From contig CAYNST010000082.1 in assembly GCA_964399955.1 (NCBI GenBank), positions 1-15,157 of the forward strand: a stretch of DNA of 15,157 nucleotides. The letters are read 5' to 3'. Position 1 is the first letter of the stretch; each line of letters opens with the position of its first letter. This document shows positions 7,864 through 15,153 of the stretch, piece by piece. The translations under genes and the position numbers were made by a program. Under the pieces are notes generated by a model. The model did no database searches. It worked only from the letters and a program-made list of their open reading frames with translations, and was not told the DNA's origin. The DNA is from CAYNST01 sp964399955 (lineage in GTDB: Bacteria > Pseudomonadota > Gammaproteobacteria > Pseudomonadales > Cellvibrionaceae).

Positions 7864-8678
7864 GCGACGTTACCCAAGACATAGAACTCCAGGTACTGAT
7901 GCAAGCCATCTACCTGAAGTACAGTTACGACTTCAGGGATTATGCCTGGGCGTCTGTCAAGCGTCGCGTCAACTATGCCCTGACAGAGCTTGACTGCAGC
8001 TCGATATCAGAACTGCAGGCGCGAGTTCTGCACAGCCCGGAGGCCTTCACCCAGCTGTTACAGTACCTCACCATCCCCACCTCCGAAATGTTCCGCGACC
8101 CGGCATTTTTTCTGGCCCTGAGGGAGCAGGTTGTGCCGTTTTTGCGCACCTATCCTTCGTTGAAAATCTGGATTGCCGGCTGCAGTACGGGCGAGGAGCT
8201 TTATTCCATGGCAATCTTGCTGAAAGAAGAAGACCTGCTGGAGCGCAGCATCATCTACGCCACGGATATCAACCACAACTCTTTGGAAAGCGCGCGGCGG
8301 GGTATCTTCCCCTTGGAGCGTATGCAAGCCTATACCACCAACTATCAGCAGGCGGGCGGCAGAGGGTCGTTTTCCGACTACTACACGGCGGCCTACGGTG
8401 GTGCACTGTTCGACAAGTCGCTGAGCAATAATGTCACCTTTGCCGACCACAGCCTGGCGACTGATCACGTATTTGCAGAAACGCATCTTGTTTGCTGCCG
8501 CAACGTGCTTATCTACTTCAATCATCGCCTGCAGGAGCGCGCCGTGGGCCTTTTTCACGAGTCTCTCTGCCATCGGGGTTTTCTGGGGCTGGGCAGTAAA
8601 GAGAGCATTGAATTCACGGAATTGGCCGGCCAGTTTGAGCCTCTGAACAAACCGCTCAGACTGTTCCGCAAGCGATGA
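7860..8678 (+). CDS. cheR: CheR-family protein-glutamate O-methyltransferase
   Basis: Predicted cytoplasmic SAM-dependent methyltransferase of 272 aa that would methyl-esterify glutamate side chains. It has the CheR all-alpha N-terminal part (about 10-75, including YLKYSYDF), the T-S-E-M-F-R-D segment (74-80), the SAM-binding loop AGCSTGEE (106-113), the acidic ATDINHNSL turn (134-142) and CRNVLIYF near the C-terminal third. The GTG at 7860 overlaps the kinase stop as GTGA, with GGAG 8 bases upstream (7848-7851), so translational coupling is likely. A longer in-frame opening inside the kinase gene is not needed. The nearest in-frame ATG would remove 13 residues of the conserved N-terminal helix. 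CheR proteins normally modify chemoreceptors, but none is encoded here. The operon partners suggest that it adjusts the kinase or an unlinked receptor; that substrate is inference. Confidence 0.92.
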   Translation: MSDVTQDIELQVLMQAIYLKYSYDFRDYAWASVKRRVNYALTELDCSSISELQARVLHSPEAFTQLLQYLTIPTSEMFRDPAFFLALREQVVPFLRTYPSLKIWIAGCSTGEELYSMAILLKEEDLLERSIIYATDINHNSLESARRGIFPLERMQAYTTNYQQAGGRGSFSDYYTAAYGGALFDKSLSNNVTFADHSLATDHVFAETHLVCCRNVLIYFNHRLQERAVGLFHESLCHRGFLGLGSKESIEFTELAGQFEPLNKPLRLFRKR

Positions 8679-8680
8679 GG
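8677..8680 (+). promoter_or_regulatory. Ribosome-binding site fixing the CheB GTG start
   Basis: GAGG overlaps the cheR stop codon and lies 5 bases before the GTG at 8686. The only nearby ATG (8681) opens a frame that stops after four codons, so this site supports the GTG start. Confidence 0.6.
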
Positions 8681-8685
8681 ATGCA

Positions 8686-9291
8686 GTGTTGGTAAAGAGC
8701 AACCTTCTGGATAAGGATCAACCGCGCAGGCCGGCCGCCGTGGTGATGGGGGCGTCTGCGGGGGGAATCGAACCGCTGCTGACGGTTCTGCGGAGCTTAC
8801 CTGCCAACTACAACTTGCCCATGATTGTGGTGGTGCACTTGCCTGCCGCAGGAAAGGACCGTCTGGTTGATGTTTTCCAGGCGCATGTTGCCATTCCTGT
8901 GCGCCAGGCACAGGATAAGGCACCTGTAGAAGTCGGCGTGTTGTACTTTGCGGGCCCGGGTTATCATCTTTCAATAGAAAGCGACCTGAAGTTTTCGTTG
9001 AGCGACGAAACTCCCGTGCACTTCTCGCGTCCTTCCATAGATATCATGATGCGGTCGGCCGCTGACGCCTACCGCCAACATTTGGTGGGAATACTCTTGT
9101 CAGGTGCCAGCCAGGACGGGGCGGCAGGACTGGCTGCCATTCACCACGCAGGGGGGATGACGGTGGTTCAAGACCCACTGGAAGCTCAGTTTCCAGCCAT
9201 GCCGCAAGCGGCCCTGAACCTTTGTCCAGAGCACGATGTTCTGAAAACTAATGACATTCAACTGCTGCTAATGCAACTGGGAAGCCATTGA
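8686..9291 (+). CDS. cheB: Receiver-less CheB-type protein-glutamate methylesterase
   Basis: Predicted cytoplasmic methylesterase of 201 aa that would hydrolyse glutamyl methyl esters made by CheR. The catalytic triad is visible: S24 in GASAGG, H51 in VVVHLP and D144 in SGASQDGAAGL. The QDPLEAQFPAMPQAAL segment (162-177) is also typical of the family. Classical CheB has an N-terminal receiver domain that controls it and totals about 350 aa. That domain is absent here, so control may come from the separate receiver domains encoded on either side. The gene starts at GTG 7 bases after cheR, with GAGG upstream. Its TGA overlaps the ATG of the next gene by one base, so all four genes are very probably cotranscribed. 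The family call is secure; the substrate is not known. Confidence 0.92.
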   Translation: MLVKSNLLDKDQPRRPAAVVMGASAGGIEPLLTVLRSLPANYNLPMIVVVHLPAAGKDRLVDVFQAHVAIPVRQAQDKAPVEVGVLYFAGPGYHLSIESDLKFSLSDETPVHFSRPSIDIMMRSAADAYRQHLVGILLSGASQDGAAGLAAIHHAGGMTVVQDPLEAQFPAMPQAALNLCPEHDVLKTNDIQLLLMQLGSH

Positions 9292-10481
9292 TGGACGATG
9301 ATAGCTGCACCAAGATCCTGATCGTCGACGACCTGGCAGAAAATCTACAGGCGCTGAGCAAAGTCATAGAGCAGGACGATCGCAGGATTTATACGGCATC
9401 CTCAGGTGAAGAAGCACTCAACCTGCTGCTGGACCACGAATTTGCACTGGCCATACTGGATGTGATGATGCCTGCAATGAACGGCTTTGAGTTGGCAGAG
9501 CTGATGCGCAGCACCGAGCGCACCCGATATATACCCATTGTTTTTGTCAGCGCGGTAGGCCGGGATTTAAACTACGCCTTCCAGGGTTACGAAACCGGCG
9601 CGGTGGACTTTCTTTATAAACCGCTGGATATCGCCGCGGTCAAAAGCAAGGTCAGTGTGTTTGTGGCTCTGTACCAGCAGCGGCAGGAAGTAAAACGTCA
9701 GGTATTTGCACTGGAAGAAACCCGGCAGGAACTGCACGCAACTCAACTGGAACTGCAACAGGCGCTGCAAATGCGCGACGATTTTATCTCGATGGTAGCG
9801 CATGAATTACGCACGCCGCTCAACACTTTGTATCTTGAAACCCAGATGCGGCAGATGTTGTTGGCGAAGGGCCAGATGAGCGCCTTTGGTGCCGAGCAAC
9901 TTGAGAGCATGTTCGCCCGCGATAGTCGGCAAATCGGCAGCATGAACCGCCTGATTGGCGACATGGTAGACATCTCGCGAATCCAAAGCGGCAAGCTCAG
10001 GGTGCAGCTGGCCCAGGTGAATTTACGCGATCTACTGCGGCGCGTAACCGACAACCTTGCCCATCAGGCGCAGGCTGTCGGATGCGAGCTGGAGCTGGAT
10101 ATTGATACTGAAGTGCAGGGGTGGTGGGACGAGTTTCGGCTGGAGCAGATCGTCGTCAACCTGCTCACGAACGCCATGCGCTATGGCGCTGGCAAACCCA
10201 TCAGCCTGGCGCTTGAGGCAGACAATGATTGTGTGGAAGTAAAAGTACGTGACCGTGGCGTAGGTATAGCTGAAGCGGATCATCAGCGGATTTTTCAGCG
10301 CTTTGAACGGCTGGGGACCAAAGAGGCGCGTGATGGCCTGGGTATGGGATTGTTTATCGCCCGCCAGCTGGCAGAAGCCCAGGGCGGCAAACTTGAGGTG
10401 GACAGCGCGCCTGGTAAAGGCTCAACTTTTTGCCTTCGGTTGAGCACCCTACGCCTTGATTCAACAGAACAGAGCTGCTGA
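9291..10481 (+). CDS. Cytoplasmic receiver-histidine kinase
   Basis: Soluble two-component protein of 396 aa with no membrane segment. The N-terminal receiver (about 7-125) has acidic D13/D14, phospho-acceptor D57 in LDVMMP and K110 in YKP. A coiled coil (about 128-162) leads into HisKA with H171 in VAHELRTP. The HATPase_c domain follows with an N box around N290/N294, G1 DRGVGIA (321-327) and G2 GLGMGLF (349-355). This receiver-then-kinase order lets phosphorylation of the receiver control the kinase. It could accept phosphate from, or cross-talk with, the large membrane kinase. The ATG at 9291 overlaps the cheB stop (TGATG) with GGGAAG upstream; a TTG three bases earlier is an alternative but less likely. 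It is the last gene of the four-gene operon and carries no DNA-binding or enzymatic output domain. Confidence 0.92.
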   Translation: MDDDSCTKILIVDDLAENLQALSKVIEQDDRRIYTASSGEEALNLLLDHEFALAILDVMMPAMNGFELAELMRSTERTRYIPIVFVSAVGRDLNYAFQGYETGAVDFLYKPLDIAAVKSKVSVFVALYQQRQEVKRQVFALEETRQELHATQLELQQALQMRDDFISMVAHELRTPLNTLYLETQMRQMLLAKGQMSAFGAEQLESMFARDSRQIGSMNRLIGDMVDISRIQSGKLRVQLAQVNLRDLLRRVTDNLAHQAQAVGCELELDIDTEVQGWWDEFRLEQIVVNLLTNAMRYGAGKPISLALEADNDCVEVKVRDRGVGIAEADHQRIFQRFERLGTKEARDGLGMGLFIARQLAEAQGGKLEVDSAPGKGSTFCLRLSTLRLDSTEQSC

Positions 10482-10495
10482 ACCCGCGATTTACT

Positions 10496-10513
10496 CAGCC
10501 CTGCAGGGGGCTG
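10496..10513 (+). terminator. Hairpin after the sensory operon
   Basis: CAGCCC (10496-10501) pairs with GGGCTG (10508-10513) around a 6-base loop, 15 bases after the stop codon of the receiver-kinase gene and before the isocitrate dehydrogenase gene. Only scattered T residues follow, so it is a weak intrinsic terminator or an mRNA-stabilising stem. Confidence 0.35.
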
Positions 10514-10547
10514 CTTCGCTTGCGGTTTAATACCGTTGTTTTCAACT

Positions 10548-10552
10548 GGGAG
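10548..10552 (+). promoter_or_regulatory. Ribosome-binding site fixing the isocitrate dehydrogenase GTG start
   Basis: GGGAG lies 6 bases before GTG at 10559. The ATG at 10557 is followed at once by TGA in its own frame, and a TTG at 10520 would add 13 residues that the family lacks. This supports the GTG start. Confidence 0.65.
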
Positions 10553-10558
10553 AACCAT

Positions 10559-11575
10559 GTGAATCAAAAAAATATAGCTGTGATTCGGGGCGACGGGATC
10601 GGCCCCAGCATTGTAGACGCAGCCGTTGAGATACTGGAGCACGTAGGCTGTGGGTTTGAATACGAATACGTGGACGCCGGTTTAACGGCGTTGGAAAACA
10701 GCGGCTCACTCTTGCCCGAACAAACTCTTGATGCCATCAGCCGCACTGGCTTGGTGTTGAAGGGCCCGCTCACTACTCCGGTGGGCGAAGGTTTCACATC
10801 AGTCAATGTTGGGCTGCGCCAAAAGTTTCAACTGTATGCCAACGTTCGTCCGGTCAAATCCTTTGTGGGCACTCAGGCACGCTACGACGACATCGACATC
10901 ATCACGGTGCGAGAAAACACAGAAGGCATGTACTCGGGCAGGGGGCAGACGGTTTCGGCGGATGGGCGGGTTGCCGAGGCTTTGAGTGTGGTTACGCGGG
11001 AAGGCTCCGAGAGAATTCTCCAATTTGCGTTTGAGTTGGCACGCCGAGAAGGCCGCAGCAAGGTGACCGTGGTGCACAAGGCAAATATTTTGAAGTCGAC
11101 GTCGGGCTTGTTTTTGAAAACGGCCCGTGAGGTGGCCAGTGGCTATCCGGACATCACCTGCAAAGAAATGATCATCGACAACGCCTGCATGCAGCTGGTA
11201 ATGAACCCGCAGCAGTTTGATGTGATTGTTACCACCAATTTGTTTGGTGACATTCTTTCTGACCTTTGTGCCGGGTTGGTAGGGGGATTAGGTATGGCAC
11301 CGGGGGCCAATATCGGCCAGGACTGCGCAATTTTTGAAGCCGTTCATGGTAGCGCGCCCGATATTGCCGGTAAAAATATTGCTAACCCCACCTCGGTAAT
11401 ACTGGCGGCGTGCTTGATGCTGGATCACCTGGGTATGGAGAAAGAAGTTTTTCGAATTCGGCAGGCGCTGCGCGATGTTATTGCCTCGGGTGACCGCACC
11501 ACTCGCGATTTGGGCGGCCAGGGCAGCACTACCGACTTTACCCAGGCCGTGCTGGAGCGGTTGCCCAGGTTGTGA
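10559..11575 (+). CDS. NAD-dependent isocitrate dehydrogenase
   Basis: Predicted cytoplasmic enzyme of 338 aa that would oxidatively decarboxylate isocitrate to 2-oxoglutarate in the TCA cycle. It belongs to the beta-decarboxylating dehydrogenase family. The N-terminal GDGIGP (11-16) and the NLFGDILSDLCAGLVGGLGM signature (227-246) are clear. Substrate residues fit isocitrate: S81-V-N83 and R87 in TSVNVGLR, R97, R118, Y125, K174, and metal ligands D207, D231 and D235. The nucleotide loop reads HGSAPDIAG (263-271). D268 sits where NADP enzymes of the E. coli type carry Lys, which suggests NAD. The length matches the short NAD-IDH type (about 335 aa), not the 416-aa NADP enzyme. The start is GTG with a good ribosome-binding site. 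Homoisocitrate or isopropylmalate dehydrogenase are alternatives, but the S-x-N motif makes them less likely. It follows the sensory operon by 77 bp, probably with its own promoter. Confidence 0.88.
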   Translation: MNQKNIAVIRGDGIGPSIVDAAVEILEHVGCGFEYEYVDAGLTALENSGSLLPEQTLDAISRTGLVLKGPLTTPVGEGFTSVNVGLRQKFQLYANVRPVKSFVGTQARYDDIDIITVRENTEGMYSGRGQTVSADGRVAEALSVVTREGSERILQFAFELARREGRSKVTVVHKANILKSTSGLFLKTAREVASGYPDITCKEMIIDNACMQLVMNPQQFDVIVTTNLFGDILSDLCAGLVGGLGMAPGANIGQDCAIFEAVHGSAPDIAGKNIANPTSVILAACLMLDHLGMEKEVFRIRQALRDVIASGDRTTRDLGGQGSTTDFTQAVLERLPRL

Positions 11576-11584
11576 CCTAACGGG

Positions 11585-11608
11585 GTTGCTCACCCGGTGC
11601 TGAGCAAC
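11585..11608. terminator. Hairpin between convergent genes
   Basis: GTTGCTCA (11585-11592) and TGAGCAAC (11601-11608) form a perfect 8-bp stem with an 8-base loop, 9 bases after the isocitrate dehydrogenase stop. It lies in the 68-bp gap between this gene and the convergent lipoprotein gene, so it may serve both. No T-run follows on either strand, so it is not a canonical intrinsic terminator. Confidence 0.45.
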
Positions 11609-11643
11609 AATAAGTCCTGGGCCCCGGGGAGGTGCTGCGGCAC

Positions 11644-12207
11644 TCAAAGCGCCCGGGCAATCTCAGCAGATAATTTCTCCAGTGCCTGACTCATGGCGGC
11701 GGCAACCTCGGCGTGGGAGCTGCCTTGGGACGGTATTTGGATATGAAACCGCTTTTTTTCAGGACTTTGAGCGGTGACCACAGACCAACTGCCGGTGAGC
11801 AGAACATCGCCGTTGCTGGCGGTGTCAAACTGGGTGATTAGCACCCGCAGGCGGTAATCGTGTTTGAAGGCTCGCGGCCAGGGTGTGGAGTGAATATCTG
11901 CCGCCGGTAGCAATTGGCGCAGATTGGCGGTAAGGACGCGCTGGACGCCTTCATCCAGCGGCTCCCCCCACTGGTCCAGCGAATGAACCGACAAGGTATT
12001 CTTCCCAGATCGTCTGACCATCCGTGCGCGGTCCAGGTACCCGGGCAATTCAATGGTTTCCAGGCCAATCGCCGGGTTAGGGCTCTCCGTTGTTGGCTGC
12101 ATGTCCAAATCCAGGGTGTTCAACAGGTAATAACGCGGCGGCGTACTGCTGCAACCGGCCATGCTTACGCACAAGAGCAGGGCCAACCAGGCAAGAGGGT
12201 GTTTCAT
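11644..12207 (-). CDS. PqiC-like ABC-transport auxiliary lipoprotein
   Basis: Outer-membrane lipoprotein of 187 aa. A hydrophobic signal peptide ends in the lipobox MAGC with lipidation at C19. Ser at +2 is not an inner-membrane retention signal, so sorting to the outer membrane is expected. The mature start S-S-T-P-P-R-Y-Y-L-L, followed by an IGLETIELPGYLDR segment, is characteristic of the ABC_trans_aux/PqiC family (formerly DUF330), as I recall it. Members assist MCE-protein transporters at the outer-membrane end of lipid transport. It is the last gene of the Mla-like operon, 48 bp after the MCE gene, with AGGAGA at 12215-12220 placed 7 bases before the ATG. No separate MlaC-type periplasmic carrier is seen, so this lipoprotein may form the outer contact of the system; that is inference. 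Confidence 0.85.
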   Translation of the reverse strand: MKHPLAWLALLLCVSMAGCSSTPPRYYLLNTLDLDMQPTTESPNPAIGLETIELPGYLDRARMVRRSGKNTLSVHSLDQWGEPLDEGVQRVLTANLRQLLPAADIHSTPWPRAFKHDYRLRVLITQFDTASNGDVLLTGSWSVVTAQSPEKKRFHIQIPSQGSSHAEVAAAMSQALEKLSAEIARAL

Positions 12208-12255
12208 AGGGGTGTCTCCTGTGATGAATTTGCCGTCTGGCCTCGGCTCTGCCGG

Positions 12256-13230
12256 TCACCTGCCACGCAGCAGGGCCTCAGGCCTGTCTTCCAGCATATC
12301 TAAAAAGCGGCGCATGGCTCTGGCCGCGCCGCTGATTTCGTCAAGCGCCAGCTCCGCCCGGTAGACCGTGGGAGAGCCTTCACGCGTGAGCTGGTCCAGA
12401 TTTTGGGTAATCTGCTCCGCATGGCTGAGGGTGACTTCCAGCTGCTGTACCAATAAGCGGGAATCTTCACTCAGCGCACTTCCGCTTTGGAGAAGACCTT
12501 GCATGTCAGTTAAAGCCGTTCGTGCTTCGGCGAAGGTCCCCCGCGCTTCTGCCAGGGTCAGCTCCAGGCTTTCTCCCAACACCAGACGGTCTTGGTTGAG
12601 CCCTTCCATCAACTCAGCAAGGCTGGTAAGAATATGCGCTGTGTCCGGGCCATTCAATACGCGGTTGACCCCCTCAAGCGCGGAAGTGGCTTGCTCCATC
12701 AAATGCACTATGTCAATTTCGGACAGGCCCGCCTGCAACTCCTGCCAACCGGTTTGCACCGTGGGAATTTCTTTGATTCCCGCCGTCTGCGGAGAAAAGA
12801 AAGTGGCGTCTGTGCCCGGTTGAAAACCAAGCTCTACAAACAGTTTCTGAGTCACAAAACTGTCCAGCTCCAGTTGGGCACGCAGCCCCTTGTCAATCAA
12901 GCTGCCAACATCAACGTTCTCTGTTTGTTCTGCAGTAAACAAGCGCCGGCGCGACAATTCCACTGTGACCGGCACAATGTAGTCGGCGTGCTGCATACCC
13001 CGGTTGGTATGCATGTGCAAACTAATGTCGCGTACGCGTCCAACCCGCACGCCTTTTATCAGAACGGGGGCACCAACGTCCAGCCCCTTCACCGAACCTT
13101 CGAAATATAACATGTAGTTTTCACGATCTTCACCCAGATCTGGCGCCAACAGCAAGGCGCCCACCACCAGGAGGGCCAGTGCACCCACAATGAACGCGCC
13201 TATGACAGTAGGGTTGGCTTTTCGGCTCAT
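12256..13230 (-). CDS. MCE-domain (MlaD/PqiB-like) lipid-transport protein
   Basis: Inner-membrane-anchored periplasmic protein of 324 aa. One N-terminal transmembrane helix (about 8-30) is followed by a single MCE domain (about 38-150) with the usual YFEGSVKGLDVGAPVLIKGVRVG-type entry (positions 42-64). The rest (about 165-324) is predicted mostly helical and may form a stalk or channel. MCE proteins form hexameric rings that pass phospholipids between membranes. It is longer than E. coli MlaD (183 aa) but has fewer MCE domains than PqiB (three). The C terminus reads DMLEDRPEALLRGR, a common ending in this family as I recall it. The ATG overlaps the ATPase stop by ATGA, with CGGAG 6 bases upstream, so it is coupled to the transporter ATPase. 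Lipid transport as substrate is inferred from the family. Confidence 0.9.
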   Translation of the reverse strand: MSRKANPTVIGAFIVGALALLVVGALLLAPDLGEDRENYMLYFEGSVKGLDVGAPVLIKGVRVGRVRDISLHMHTNRGMQHADYIVPVTVELSRRRLFTAEQTENVDVGSLIDKGLRAQLELDSFVTQKLFVELGFQPGTDATFFSPQTAGIKEIPTVQTGWQELQAGLSEIDIVHLMEQATSALEGVNRVLNGPDTAHILTSLAELMEGLNQDRLVLGESLELTLAEARGTFAEARTALTDMQGLLQSGSALSEDSRLLVQQLEVTLSHAEQITQNLDQLTREGSPTVYRAELALDEISGAARAMRRFLDMLEDRPEALLRGR

Positions 13231-13994
13231 AAATCACTCCGCGTCAAGAACGCGCGCACAGTAGGGTGTTCACAATGGTCGCGCAACATCTTGGGGTTGC
13301 CCCTGGCTATTTGAGTTTTCTGCTGGCTGTCTAAGAACACCGCATTGCGTCCGATGGCAAAAATGCTGGCAAGTTCGTGGGTCACCATCACGATGGTGGT
13401 ACCAAAGCTCTCGGAGAGTTCTAGAATCAGGTCATCCAACCTTCGGGCGTTGATCGGGTCCAGACCGGCGGATGGCTCATCAAAAAAAAGTACTTCAGGG
13501 TCCAGCGCCATAGCTCGGGCAAGTGCGGCACGCTTGCGCATGCCACCACTGATTTCTGCGGGGTAATAATGGCCAAATCCGCCCATGCCTACCATTACCA
13601 ATTTCAGTTCAACCAATTCCTTTATCTGATGTTTATTAAGCTGGGTGAAATTTTGCAGCGGCAGAGCGATGTTTTCCGCAAGCGTGCGTGAACTCCATAG
13701 TGCTCCGCCTTGAAACATGACGCCGTACCGGCATTTCATTTGGTTCTGTTCTGCTTCAGACAGGCTCCAGTAGTCAACACCATCAAGGTAGACACAACCC
13801 GATGTGGGTTTGCGCAGCCCTATCATGTGTTTCATCAGAGTGCTTTTGCCACAGCCACTGTCGCCCATAATGATAAAAATGTCGCCGCGGGCAATGTCGA
13901 AGTTTAAATTTTCCTGAACTAAAAAATTGCCGTAGCTCATGGTGAGATTGCGAACTTGTATCTGTTGCTCGGGGTCGGGCTGCTGCGCCGGCAT
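13227..13994 (-). CDS. MlaF-like ABC transporter ATPase
   Basis: Cytoplasmic ATP-binding subunit of 255 aa that would power the lipid transporter. Walker A is GDSGCGKST (44-52), the Q-loop is MFQGGALWSS (93-102), the signature is ISGGMRKR (148-155), Walker B is VLFFDEPSAGLDP (168-180) with E173, and the H-loop H206 lies in MVTHELAS. The MFQGGAL and SGGMRKR forms are typical of the MlaF group rather than of amino-acid or sugar importers. The ATG at 13994 starts one base after the permease stop, and AGGA lies 7 bases upstream inside the permease gene. The stop overlaps the MCE gene start. It would pair with the MlaE-like permease and the MCE protein. All catalytic motifs are intact. Confidence 0.95.
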   Translation of the reverse strand: MPAQQPDPEQQIQVRNLTMSYGNFLVQENLNFDIARGDIFIIMGDSGCGKSTLMKHMIGLRKPTSGCVYLDGVDYWSLSEAEQNQMKCRYGVMFQGGALWSSRTLAENIALPLQNFTQLNKHQIKELVELKLVMVGMGGFGHYYPAEISGGMRKRAALARAMALDPEVLFFDEPSAGLDPINARRLDDLILELSESFGTTIVMVTHELASIFAIGRNAVFLDSQQKTQIARGNPKMLRDHCEHPTVRAFLTRSDL

Positions 13995-13995
13995 G

Positions 13996-15138
13996 TCAAA
14001 GTCCTATTTCGTGAAATACCACAGCCAGAACGGCAGCGGCAATCACCATGAACACTATGCTGGTCACCACAGCAGAGGTTGTGGCCGCACCTACCGCCTG
14101 AGCGCTTTGACCGCATTGCATACCGCGCATGCAGCCGGCAAGGGCTATCAGAATTCCGTAAACGCAGCCCTTGATGATTCCAGAAACAAAATCGGCAACA
14201 CTGAGAGCGTCAATGGTCTGACTAAGATATTGCAAAACGTGGAGGTCCATCAGCGTGACGGCAACCACCATGCCGCCCAGTATGCCCATGGCATTGGCGT
14301 ACAAGGTAAGCAATGGCACCATCAGCGTCAGGGCCAGCATACGCGGCAGCACCAGGTAGTCGATGGGTGAAATCCCCATTGTTTTCAGCGCGTCGATTTC
14401 CTCGTTGACCTGCATAGTGCCCAATTGGGCGGCGAAGGCAGCACCGCTGCGGCCGGATACAACTATACCGGTCATGATGGCTGCCATTTCACGCGCCATG
14501 CCCAGTCCCACCAGATCGGCTATAAATATCTGCGCGCCAAACTGCTGCAACTGAACAGACCCCATATAAGCCAGAATGGTACCTACCAGGAAGCTCACAA
14601 GCGTGACTATGGGCAGCGCTTTGGGCCCGCATTCCTGCACCAGCAGCCACAAATCAGCCAGGCTGAATCGTCCACGGCCCGTCAGCGCCCTCCAAGTTGA
14701 GTGCGCCACTTCACCAATGAAGTGCAGTGTCGCCAAAATATCCAGGCCCACCGCGTGCACCGGAGTGCCTAGCCGCTGCAGAAACCCACGAGAACTGACA
14801 CTGCGCTCAAGCCCAACACGCAGCGGCGTACGCTGCGCCATGGTTAACAGTCTTTGCACATCCGCCGGCAGCCCGCTCAGATCGACGGCTTTTTGCTGTT
14901 GTTTGGCTGCGGTCAGTACAGAGCGCAGAAAAACCAGCAGTTGTGAATCCCAGTGCTGCAAGGCTTCGGCAGAGAACGTCAGCCGCTCTACAGCCGTCAG
15001 GGCAGAGAGCGTGTGTGCTAAATCGTGCCGGGGCAGTGGGCTTTGTATTCGCCAGTCGCCGCGCAACTCCACCAGTAGCTGCAGTGGTTGAGGGTATGCG
15101 AGCAAAACGCGCTTTTGCTCTGCCGAAGGACTTGGCAA
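13996..15138 (-). CDS. MlaE-like permease with N-terminal STAS domain
   Basis: Inner-membrane permease of 380 aa for an MCE-type lipid ABC transporter. Residues about 10-100 form a STAS-like domain with WDSQLLVFL and VDLSGLP motifs; in E. coli this role is played by the separate protein MlaB. Residues about 120-380 form the MlaE permease with about five to six helices, the R-E-M-A-A-I...SGRSGAAFAAQLGTM stretch (216-242) and the cytoplasmic NEEIDAL coupling segment (245-251). The likely start is TTG at 15138, because AAAGAGG lies 8 bases upstream and no Met occurs before residue 100. The frame stays open to the window edge, so a start further upstream cannot be excluded. It is the first visible gene of the operon; the promoter lies outside. 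The fusion explains why no separate MlaB gene is present. Confidence 0.9.
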   Translation of the reverse strand: MPSPSAEQKRVLLAYPQPLQLLVELRGDWRIQSPLPRHDLAHTLSALTAVERLTFSAEALQHWDSQLLVFLRSVLTAAKQQQKAVDLSGLPADVQRLLTMAQRTPLRVGLERSVSSRGFLQRLGTPVHAVGLDILATLHFIGEVAHSTWRALTGRGRFSLADLWLLVQECGPKALPIVTLVSFLVGTILAYMGSVQLQQFGAQIFIADLVGLGMAREMAAIMTGIVVSGRSGAAFAAQLGTMQVNEEIDALKTMGISPIDYLVLPRMLALTLMVPLLTLYANAMGILGGMVVAVTLMDLHVLQYLSQTIDALSVADFVSGIIKGCVYGILIALAGCMRGMQCGQSAQAVGAATTSAVVTSIVFMVIAAAVLAVVFHEIGL

Positions 15139-15146
15139 AAAGGTAA

Positions 15147-15153
15147 CCTCTTT
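15147..15153 (-). promoter_or_regulatory. Ribosome-binding site for the permease TTG start
   Basis: On the minus strand AAAGAGG is followed by 8 bases and then TTG at 15138. It is the main reason to place the permease start here rather than beyond the window. Confidence 0.5.
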
